NCBI GenBank assembly: GCA_942491115.1
Contig: CALNZV010000019.1
Span: 62,001-126,000 of the forward strand
DNA length: 64,000 nucleotides
Direction of reading: 5' to 3'
Source of the DNA: CALNZV01 sp942491115
GTDB lineage: Bacteria; Desulfobacterota; Desulfobacteria; Desulfobacterales; UBA5852
The notes beneath the pieces were generated by a model. The model saw only the letters and a program-made list of their open reading frames with translations, was not told the origin of the DNA and searched no databases. Both the position numbers and the translations under genes were made by a program. Positions 8,793 through 15,521 of this stretch are shown in pieces. How positions within the stretch are numbered: position 1 is the stretch's first letter; every line of letters begins with the position of its first letter.

Positions 8793-9113
8793 ATGATCGA
8801 AGTAACCCAGACGGCCACTCAGCAGGTGGCTGAGTATTTCAAGGATAAGGAGGCAACTCCGATCCGCATCTTTCTCAACTCAGGCGGCTGAGGCGGCCCC
8901 TCCTTGGCAATGGCTCTGGATGAGCCAAAGGAAACAGATGAGGTTTTCGACATCGACGGTTTTAAATACGTTATCGATCGGGAATTCGTTGAAAAGGTGC
9001 AGCCCATCAAAGTAGACTTCGTGGATATCGGGTTTCGCCTGTCTTGCAACGTCGATTTCAGTGCGGGTTCCAGTGCATGCGGCGGTTGCGCCTCTTCGGG
9101 CACCTGCGGCTGA
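8793..9113 (+). CDS. HesB/IscA-like selenoprotein (in-frame UGA = Sec33)
   Basis: A conventional gene finder would see two pieces: a frame ending FLNSGG at the TGA 8889-8891, and one resuming GGPSLAMALDE directly after it. Both are in the same frame, and together they make a 106-residue IscA/HesB-family protein with selenocysteine at position 33. The UGA takes the place of the first conserved cysteine of the family (GG-C-GGPSL becomes GG-U-GGPSL). The remaining Cys are C88 and the tail CGGCASSGTC. A perfect AGGAGG ribosome-binding site (8781-8786) precedes the ATG by 6 bases. A candidate SECIS hairpin follows the UGA and a strong terminator follows the stop. HesB-like selenoproteins are a known but often misannotated family; the Fe-S or redox role is inferred. 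Confidence 0.85.
8892..8931 (+). promoter_or_regulatory. Candidate bacterial SECIS element
   Basis: Directly after the UGA the message can fold. One arrangement pairs CCUUGGC (8902-8908) with GCC-AA-GG (8924-8931, one bulged A); another forms an apical stem GGCUC (8912-8916)/GAGCC (8922-8926) with loop UGGAU. The loop G lies 26-27 bases after the UGA, inside the distance at which SelB-dependent bacterial SECIS loops sit. It is read as codons too, as bacterial SECIS elements are. Structure by eye only. Confidence 0.5.
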
Positions 9114-9138
9114 CGATTTTATACCAGGACTTTTCCTA

Positions 9139-9178
9139 AAACGGGCAATGCGACCGACTCGCATTGCCCGTTTCTTTT
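9139..9178 (+). terminator. Strong intrinsic terminator after the selenoprotein gene
   Basis: A perfect 15-bp stem (9139-9153 with 9159-9173) closes a 5-base loop CCGAC and runs into TTTCTTTT. It begins 26 bases after the selenoprotein stop and ends that transcript. The A-rich 5' side suggests it may also work in reverse. Confidence 0.92.
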
Positions 9179-9190
9179 CAACGGTTGACG

Positions 9191-9213
9191 GCGATATCCT
9201 GAAATGATATCGC
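9191..9213. repeat. Perfect inverted repeat, possible operator
   Basis: GCGATATC (9191-9198) and GATATCGC (9206-9213) are perfect 8-base inverted repeats around a 7-base spacer. They lie about 200 bases before the enoyl-CoA hydratase-like gene and just after a TTGACG. No T-tract follows, so a protein-binding site is more likely than a terminator. Which regulator would bind is unknown. Confidence 0.35.
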
Positions 9214-9410
9214 TGCCCCTATTATGTTAGGGTTTTCACTAAAAAGGGTCCCGAAACCCGGGCACTCGTCAACCCTCTCCAACCCCTCGAGACGCGCATC
9301 TATCGTGTCGATAGGCCCCCGCCGTCTCAGGCCTTCCCCGGCGCCTCGACCGTTGGGGTTTGGATCAATCCGAAACCGCCTGTCATCGATGCTTCAATGG
9401 AGACTCCCCC

Positions 9411-10127
9411 ATGGCTGTCGTCGACTACACCCTTAAAAAACAGATCGCCGTCATATCTCTCGACTCCGGTGAAAACCGCTTCAACCCCGACTTCATCAAG
9501 CGGCTCCTGGACGTTCTGGACGATATCGAACATCGCACCTCCGCAACGGTTGTCGTGGCTCACTCCACCCACGACAAAATTTTCTCCAACGGTATCGACC
9601 TGGAATGGCTCTCCCCTATACTGCAAAACGGTGAGACCCATAGGGCCAAAGACTTCTTTCGTCTCCTGAACCGACTTTTCGTCCGAATGCTCAGCTTCCC
9701 GGCCATTACTATCGGCGCTATAAACGGCCATGCATTTGCCGGTGGGGCCATCTTCTCCTCCACCTTTGATTTTCGATTCATGCAGACAGGCCGGGGGTTT
9801 TTCTGTCTGCCGGAGATCGATATCAATATTCCCTTCCTGCCGGGAATGAACGCTATCCTGGGTAAAGCCATACCCCGCTATCAACTCGACCTGATGGAAC
9901 TCACCGGCGCGCGGCTGACCGCCGAAGAATGCGAGGCCCATCACATCATTCTCAAGGCATGCCCGCCAGAAACATTGATAGCGGATGCGATGCGGTTTGC
10001 CGAAGCCCTCAACAAAAAGCGGGAAACCATCGCAGAAATGAAACGCCGACTGAATCGCAAGATCATTCAAACCATCGAAACCGAAGACGAACCTTACATC
10101 GCCTCGGGCATCTTTCATATCGGGTAG
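9411..10127 (+). CDS. Enoyl-CoA hydratase/isomerase family protein
   Basis: A crotonase-fold protein of 238 residues from the ATG at 9411. The acyl-CoA pocket elements are visible: FSNGIDLEWL (family usually A-DL), the oxyanion region NGHAFAGGAIF and GFFCLPEIDINIPF, which holds the position of one catalytic glutamate. The GGA-rich oxyanion strand and the LPEI segment suggest an enoyl-CoA isomerase or hydratase, resembling the eukaryotic-like delta3,delta2-enoyl-CoA isomerase branch. I chose 9411 because GGAG lies upstream at good spacing; the frame is open further up to 9360 without family-like sequence. No other beta-oxidation gene is adjacent, so the substrate is open. Confidence 0.83.
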   Translation: MAVVDYTLKKQIAVISLDSGENRFNPDFIKRLLDVLDDIEHRTSATVVVAHSTHDKIFSNGIDLEWLSPILQNGETHRAKDFFRLLNRLFVRMLSFPAITIGAINGHAFAGGAIFSSTFDFRFMQTGRGFFCLPEIDINIPFLPGMNAILGKAIPRYQLDLMELTGARLTAEECEAHHIILKACPPETLIADAMRFAEALNKKRETIAEMKRRLNRKIIQTIETEDEPYIASGIFHIG

Positions 10128-10160
10128 CACCGCACCTTCTGATACGCATCGGAGAGCCAC

Positions 10161-10322
10161 ATGGAAGCCATCGCTGTGGGGATTTCTGTGTTGGGCATTC
10201 TCGTCGCCGGGTTTGCCATTGCGGCGCTTCGCCGGCGAACAGAAAAGCCACCATCGTCAGCCCGCTATGTGTGCAACCAATGCAATCGGGACGATTGCAT
10301 CTGTGAGGTCAACGAGGACTGA
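10161..10322 (+). CDS. Small membrane protein with Cys-rich tail
   Basis: A 53-residue reading frame with a GGAGAG ribosome-binding site four bases upstream. Residues 3-23 are an uninterrupted hydrophobic helix (IAVGISVLGILVAGFAIAAL), followed by RRR, so the tail faces the cytoplasm. The tail contains CNQCNRDDCIC, four cysteines arranged C-x2-C-x4-C-x-C, which could hold a metal. It sits 33 bases after the enoyl-CoA hydratase-like gene and 80 bases before the rhodanese-rubrerythrin gene. I do not recognise a family. The ribosome-binding site, topology and Cys spacing argue that it is real. Confidence 0.6.
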   Translation: MEAIAVGISVLGILVAGFAIAALRRRTEKPPSSARYVCNQCNRDDCICEVNED

Positions 10323-10401
10323 GACATCCAGCCGGCAGCCATTAGATGCACCGCACTGCCGGTGAGAGGCGACGCTCCCAAATCGTTTTCGAAAGGAGGG
10401 C

Positions 10402-11238
10402 ATGATGACCACCTCCCGGGTCACCTATCTCACCCCCGACGACTTCAGACGCCATATCGAAAATCGTCGAGAAAAGGATTATCTCCTAATCGATGTTCGT
10501 CAACCTCACGAATACGCCGACGGCCATCTTCCGGGGTCCCAACTGATGCCCCTGATGGAATTCGAGGCCAATCTTTACCATCTGCCCCTGGACAGGGAGC
10601 TCATCTTTTACTGCCACTCCGGATCTCGATCGAAGATGGCCGCTCTACTGGCCGAAGAAGCCGAGGTGACCGAAGGGGCCATCATTCACTTGGAGGGCGG
10701 CATGCTGGCGTGGGAGGGCGGCATTGCTTCCGATATGCCAAAAGTAGAGCTCTTCGATGGCGCCCTGGACGGCGATGCCTATTTGGGTCGTGCCATGGAG
10801 CTCGAAAAAGGCGCCTATCGCTTCTACCGAGGCCTGATGGAACGCTACCCGGACAGTCCCTTCTCACCGGTGATCGCCAACCTGGTGAAAGCAGAAGAAG
10901 CCCATGCTCGAATGGTTTATGGATTTTGGAGACGACAGGTCCCCGACGCTCCCCCTTTTGAGGTTGTCTTCGATCAAATGGCGGGTGAAATCATGGAGGG
11001 CGGGGCCCGTCTCGAGGACGCCCTGGACTACATCGGCAACGTTTCCGTCAGACAATGCCTGACGGTGCTGGAGTTCTCCCTCGACATCGAGATCGCGGCC
11101 TACGACCTGTATCGACGGCTGGCGGATACCGTGTCAGAGAGCACCGCCAGGGACACCTTCTTTGCCATCGCCCAGGCCGAAAAGCGTCATATGAAGCAGC
11201 TGGCCGCGGCCGTCGAGAATTGCGGTTCAAAGGAGTGA
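10402..11238 (+). CDS. Rhodanese-rubrerythrin (ferritin-like) fusion protein
   Basis: A 278-residue fusion. Residues 8-105 are a rhodanese domain with LLIDVRQPHEYADGHLPGS and the catalytic loop FYCHSGSRSK (C71). Residues about 125-275 are a ferritin-like di-iron four-helix domain; candidate ligands are in the helices reading AMELEKGAYRFYR, KAEEAHARM, IEIAAYDLYR and QAEKRHMKQL. It may move sulfane sulfur or detoxify peroxide in the cytoplasm; the joint role is inference. The strong AGGAGGG sits only one base before the ATG at 10402, so the second ATG at 10405 is a better fit to ribosome spacing. A SagB-like gene follows 33 bases later. Confidence 0.88.
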   Translation: MMTTSRVTYLTPDDFRRHIENRREKDYLLIDVRQPHEYADGHLPGSQLMPLMEFEANLYHLPLDRELIFYCHSGSRSKMAALLAEEAEVTEGAIIHLEGGMLAWEGGIASDMPKVELFDGALDGDAYLGRAMELEKGAYRFYRGLMERYPDSPFSPVIANLVKAEEAHARMVYGFWRRQVPDAPPFEVVFDQMAGEIMEGGARLEDALDYIGNVSVRQCLTVLEFSLDIEIAAYDLYRRLADTVSESTARDTFFAIAQAEKRHMKQLAAAVENCGSKE

Positions 11239-11271
11239 ACCGTCAACGACATGCCCGTTGCCGCCTGACCT

Positions 11272-12951
11272 ATGACTCGGGGAAAACGCTCCATGATCGA
11301 CCGGCAATCCGCGTTTGAGGCAGCGGTTGCATTCCACAACCGCACCAAACATCATTTCCATCGGTATGCACGGTCCCCGGGTTCTATGGACTGGGAGAAC
11401 CAGCCCAGTCCATTCCGGTTTCACGAAGGCACCTCAAGGGTATCCCTCCCCCTGCTGAAAAGCGACCCCCCGAAAGCGTTCGACGGGCAAACCGGACCCG
11501 GTCCACCGGCAGGGTCTCCCCTCGACCTTGCCAGTCTCTCCGGATTCCTGGAGCTGTCCATGGGGCTTTCTGCTTGGAAGGCCCACGGCGATAGCAAATG
11601 GGCCCTTAGAATCAACCCATCCAGCGGTAACCTGCACCCGACGGAACTCTATCTGCTGACCCCTACCCTGGCCCATTTGAAAGGCGCTCTTTACCACTAT
11701 TCACCCTACGACCATTGCCTCGAAACCCGACTCTCAGTGCCACCGTCCGTCGCCTCGATCCTCGATGGCCACTTCGGCGGCAGGGGGGTGTTGATCGCCC
11801 TTGCCACCATCTATTGGCGAGAGGCCTGGAAGTACGGTGAACGGGCCTATCGGTATTGCCATCTTGACATCGGCCACGCCCTGGCGGCTCTGTGCTTTTC
11901 CGCCAGGCTCTGGGGGTGGCGCCTGACGGTTCTCGATGGCCTCGGCGACTCTGAGATGAAACGAATCACGGGTGGGGATCGCATTCAATGGCTGGCAGGC
12001 GAAGAAGAATACACAGATCTGATCGGCTGGGTGTCAGCGGCGTCAACAAAAACGGTCCCGAACGCACTCCCCGACGCGTTTATCACCATGGTTGGCAGTC
12101 AACCCCTGCAGGGTCGCCCCGTCCCCCTCGGGGGTAGTCCGGTTCGATGGAGTCAAATTTACCGGACGGCAGGAATCCTCAAAAAGCCTCCGGCGGTTTC
12201 TGACACCCGAACCGGGGATGCAGGAACGTCCCATCGGGTACCTCACGCCTCCTTTACTCCGTCGGCCTCCATCATTCGACAGCGCAGGAGCGCTGTCGCA
12301 TTCGACTCGAAGCGCGGCATCAGCCTTGAACAGATGATCTCGATTCTCTACCCCACTTTGCCCTTCGACAAATCTCCCCCCTTTGATTCCCGGATCCGAA
12401 CGGAGATCGACCTGATGGTATTCGTCCATGAAGTGGACGGGCTCGATAGGGGTCTCTACGGGTGGATACGAAACCCCGACCATATCGACCACCTGAAAGC
12501 CGACACACGACAGACGTTTTTCTGGGAAAAGATCGAGAAGGGTTATCCCCTCTACCGGTTGGCTCACGGTGACTTCAAAACTATTGCCTCCCGGTTGAGC
12601 TGCCATCAGGCCATTGCAGGGGACAGTTGTTTTTCACTCATGATGGTGGGACGCCTCGAAGAAATCCTCCAGAACCACCCGTGGCGATATCCGCAGCTTT
12701 TTTGGGAGGCCGGCATGATCGGACATGTCCTCTATCTGGGCGCGGAAGCCCAAGGGGTCAGAGGAACCGGTATCGGCTGCTATTTCGACGATCCAGTTCA
12801 CGAGCTGCTTGGCTTTTCCTCAAACAACTGGCAAAGTTTGTATCATTTCACCATCGGACACCCCATTGAAGACCGCCGGATAGAAACCCTGCCGCCATAC
12901 GGCCACATTGACGCCACCCGATGGGGTCGGTTTCGACAACTGGAAAAGTGA
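11272..12951 (+). CDS. SagB/ThcOx-type nitroreductase-fold dehydrogenase, two domains
   Basis: A 559-residue protein made of two nitroreductase-like halves. The first (residues about 50-270) has the SagB-family block NPSSGNLHPTELYLL and YHYSPYDHCLETR. The second (about 330-550) starts IIRQRRSAVAFD and has AGMIGHVLYLGAEAQGVRGTGIGCYFDD. SagB proteins are FMN oxidases of azole-forming peptide pathways, but no YcaO cyclodehydratase or precursor peptide is nearby, so this looks like a stand-alone member. Either the ATG at 11272 or the one at 11293 (preceded by GGGGAAA) could be the start. The flavin chemistry and substrate are not deducible. Confidence 0.82.
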   Translation: MTRGKRSMIDRQSAFEAAVAFHNRTKHHFHRYARSPGSMDWENQPSPFRFHEGTSRVSLPLLKSDPPKAFDGQTGPGPPAGSPLDLASLSGFLELSMGLSAWKAHGDSKWALRINPSSGNLHPTELYLLTPTLAHLKGALYHYSPYDHCLETRLSVPPSVASILDGHFGGRGVLIALATIYWREAWKYGERAYRYCHLDIGHALAALCFSARLWGWRLTVLDGLGDSEMKRITGGDRIQWLAGEEEYTDLIGWVSAASTKTVPNALPDAFITMVGSQPLQGRPVPLGGSPVRWSQIYRTAGILKKPPAVSDTRTGDAGTSHRVPHASFTPSASIIRQRRSAVAFDSKRGISLEQMISILYPTLPFDKSPPFDSRIRTEIDLMVFVHEVDGLDRGLYGWIRNPDHIDHLKADTRQTFFWEKIEKGYPLYRLAHGDFKTIASRLSCHQAIAGDSCFSLMMVGRLEEILQNHPWRYPQLFWEAGMIGHVLYLGAEAQGVRGTGIGCYFDDPVHELLGFSSNNWQSLYHFTIGHPIEDRRIETLPPYGHIDATRWGRFRQLEK

Positions 12952-13017
12952 CCGATCCCACGCCTGGGGCCCGTCCGGGCCGTTCGTTCCGCTTAGTTTA
13001 CCCTTGAAATCATTGAC

Positions 13018-14181
13018 ATGATGGACTATGCCGGACATCATTTCACCTGGGACACACCCCCGATGACCCCACAGGATATAGCGAAATTTCATCAACGCCT
13101 TCTGTCCTGGTTTCATGACAACCAGCGGCCGCTGCCCTGGCGGCACACCCGGGACCCATTCCCGATCTGGGTGTCGGAAGTCATGCTTCAACAAACCCAG
13201 GTTCAGACCGTCATCCCCTATTATCTCCGGTTTATGGACCGCTTTCCGACGGTATCCGCATTGGCGGCATCCCACACACAGATGGTGCTAAAACTATGGG
13301 AAGGCCTTGGTTACTACAGCAGGGCCAGGCATCTTCACCGGGCATGCCGGGTATTGGTGGAATCGACCGGCGGTCGGATCCCTGAAAACGTCAATGACTT
13401 CAGGAAATTGCCTGGGGTGGGTCCTTACATCGCCAATGCCGTGATGAGTATGGCCTTCGGCCATCCCCTTGCCGTGGTCGACGGCAACGTCAAGCGGGTT
13501 TTAGCCCGGATCCATCTGAAACACTGGCCGGTCAATCACCAAAGTACCCACAGCGCCTATCAGGCGGCGGCTGATGACCTGTTGGCCCCCGGTGATCCTG
13601 GTAACTACAACCAAGCGATCATGGAACTGGGGGCATTGATCTGCAGGCCCCGGTCTCCCCGCTGCAGGGATTGCCCAGTCAGCGACAACTGTCTGGCGTT
13701 TAAAGAAAAAGTGACGGCCACCGTTCCGATACGGATCAAAAGGAAACCGGTGCCTGAAATCCCGATGATGACCGCTGTGATCTGGCGGCGGAAACGACTG
13801 CTGCTGATTCAACGGCCCGATCACGGCCTTTTGGGCGGACTCTGGGAATTTCCAGGGGGAGCGTTGGATGGGCCCTCCGATGCCGAAGCGGTAAAACGAC
13901 GCCTCATCCAGGACATCAGTGGGCTTGCGGTCAGGGTATTGGGCTTTCTGGGGACCGTCCGCCACGCCTACACCCATTTCAGGGTTCGCACAGAAATCGT
14001 CGTCTGCAGCGCCCCCAAGGGAAAAGTGAGGCCCAAGAGCGGGACCTCTTTTCGCTGGTTGCCCATGGAGTCGGCAGACGAGCTTCCGTTGCCAAAAGTC
14101 CAGCAGAAAATTCTTGCCCGACTGAGAGCCTCCTCGGGAGCGTTTCCTTTGGCTGGCCATCCATCGACAGGGCAGTGGTGA
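13018..14181 (+). CDS. mutY: A/G-specific adenine glycosylase
   Basis: Base-excision repair glycosylase that removes adenine opposite 8-oxoguanine. Landmarks: catalytic Glu in SEVMLQQTQVQTV (E54 from this start), helix-hairpin-helix LPGVGPYIANAV, catalytic Asp in AVVDGNVKRV, the four cluster cysteines CRPRSPRCRDCPVSDNC (C-x6-C-x2-C-x5-C) and a C-terminal Nudix-like 8-oxoG recognition domain containing LLGGLWEFPGGALDG. The N-terminal 15 residues are atypical; the ATG at 13063 (MTPQDIAKFH) would give a start closer to the family, but neither has a clear ribosome-binding site. Length about 370-387 is normal. Confidence 0.95.
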   Translation: MMDYAGHHFTWDTPPMTPQDIAKFHQRLLSWFHDNQRPLPWRHTRDPFPIWVSEVMLQQTQVQTVIPYYLRFMDRFPTVSALAASHTQMVLKLWEGLGYYSRARHLHRACRVLVESTGGRIPENVNDFRKLPGVGPYIANAVMSMAFGHPLAVVDGNVKRVLARIHLKHWPVNHQSTHSAYQAAADDLLAPGDPGNYNQAIMELGALICRPRSPRCRDCPVSDNCLAFKEKVTATVPIRIKRKPVPEIPMMTAVIWRRKRLLLIQRPDHGLLGGLWEFPGGALDGPSDAEAVKRRLIQDISGLAVRVLGFLGTVRHAYTHFRVRTEIVVCSAPKGKVRPKSGTSFRWLPMESADELPLPKVQQKILARLRASSGAFPLAGHPSTGQW

Positions 14182-14201
14182 AGGATTCGATACGGCACTG
14201 T

Positions 14202-14224
14202 ATACAATATTGCAGGCATTGTAT
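14202..14224. repeat. Inverted repeat upstream of small membrane gene
   Basis: ATACAAT (14202-14208) and ATTGTAT (14218-14224) are perfect 7-base inverted repeats separated by 9 bases, in the 126-base gap between mutY and the next gene. TACAAT could be a -10 box within the left arm. A regulatory site is possible; no regulator is implied by the neighbours. Confidence 0.3.
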
Positions 14225-14307
14225 CATTTTATATCCGAATTTCATCGACCAATGAAACACTGCCACCGGGGAGGGGACACCGGTATACCGAAGGGATGAG
14301 GTGAGGG

Positions 14308-14682
14308 ATGGACCCGGTACTGGTTTTAGGAGCTGGATTGGGATTGGCGATCGGAAGCATGGGATACGTATTGTTTGCTTTTATGGCTCGCCCGATCATG
14401 GGTTACCACCGCATCAAAATCCGCATCGCTCGCTTGTTTCCGGGTGGAAAACCATCGGAAAACGCCGCCGACTATCGCCGCAGTGCCCTGGACCTTGCGG
14501 ATCAACTCCGGAACTGCTACGACTCGGATCTTCCATCATGGTACAAACAAGTGCTTCAAAATCGGAACGAACTCCCCTTGGAAGCGGTTACCAGCCTCCA
14601 GAGACTATCGACGACCACGCATCCGGGCACTGCCGCAAGACATGTCGGAAATATATTTAACATTCTGAAATTATTTAAATAA
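14308..14682 (+). CDS. Hypothetical membrane-anchored protein
   Basis: A 124-residue protein with an N-terminal transmembrane helix (residues 3-27, VLVLGAGLGLAIGSMGYVLF) and a basic, mostly helical soluble part that includes a Tyr/Asp/Leu-rich stretch. GAGGTGAGGG lies immediately upstream of the ATG, supporting the start. I do not recognise a family. It is followed by 275 bases with no gene before the DUF882 protein (14683-14957 includes a run of C at 14711-14717 and an AT-rich patch at 14925-14950). Confidence 0.65.
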   Translation: MDPVLVLGAGLGLAIGSMGYVLFAFMARPIMGYHRIKIRIARLFPGGKPSENAADYRRSALDLADQLRNCYDSDLPSWYKQVLQNRNELPLEAVTSLQRLSTTTHPGTAARHVGNIFNILKLFK

Positions 14683-14957
14683 AAAGAAGTAGAGGCAGTC
14701 GTTACCATCCCCCCCCCATTGCCGAGCCTTTGGGCACTATATCGCCGGCGCACGGTGCCATTTCGGGTGTCTCAAAATTCCTTTTAAGAATTTCCGGTAG
14801 ATCTGGTATTTATTTTGCTTATATCAACCGTCATTTTGCAGAATTAACGGACGATCAGGCAAGACCATTGAAAAGGGTTGACATGACGGGGATTTGGGAT
14901 AAGATGCGCGACCATCCACAGAATAATAATTTATATAATCATTTTAATGTATTGCCT

Positions 14958-15512
14958 ATGAACAACCATCCTTTGTCAAGGCGGCGTTTTCTGAGGGCCA
15001 GCCTATTGGCCCTCTCAGGGTTATGCCTTCCGATACCTCCAGCAGCCCTTGCCGCCATTACCCCCCCCGCCGATCGACGTATACATTTATACAACACCCA
15101 TACGAATGAACACCTGAGCGTATGCTACTGCCACAACAATCGATACCACCCCGACGCAATGAATCGCATCAATCATATCCTAAGGGACCACCGAACGGGA
15201 GATGTCAGGCCAATATCCCCCAAGCTCATCGATATCGCCCATGCCATCGGAGAGCGGTTGGGTGGCTCGCCCCAGATCCATATTATATCGGGTTACCGGT
15301 CTCCGGTCACCAATGCGAGGCTTCGTCAAAAGAGTCGGGGCGTGGCCAAGAAGAGCTACCATATGCAGGGACAAGCCGTCGATATCCGCATCCCTTCGAT
15401 CCCCACCCATCGGTTGCGGCGGATTGCCAGGGATCTCAGGCTGGGAGGCGTCGGTTACTATGCCAAATCAGATTTCGTGCATGTGGATACCGGTCCGGTT
15501 AGGATCTGGTAG
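14958..15512 (+). CDS. DUF882/MepK-like peptidoglycan peptidase with Tat signal
   Basis: A 184-residue exported protein. The start at 14958 is chosen because it gives a twin-arginine signal (SRRRFLRAS, residues 7-15) followed by a hydrophobic stretch and an Ala-x-Ala type cut site near residue 32. The mature part is an M15-type peptidase fold: SGYRSPVTNARLR, then SYHMQGQAVDIR with H135 and D142, and FVHVDTG with H175, the three zinc ligands expected for YcbK/MepK. In E. coli MepK cuts 3-3 cross-links made by L,D-transpeptidases. Here it is convergent with such a transpeptidase, only 9 bases apart, which supports the role. Confidence 0.88.
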   Translation: MNNHPLSRRRFLRASLLALSGLCLPIPPAALAAITPPADRRIHLYNTHTNEHLSVCYCHNNRYHPDAMNRINHILRDHRTGDVRPISPKLIDIAHAIGERLGGSPQIHIISGYRSPVTNARLRQKSRGVAKKSYHMQGQAVDIRIPSIPTHRLRRIARDLRLGGVGYYAKSDFVHVDTGPVRIW

Positions 15513-15521
15513 GCGAGCGGA

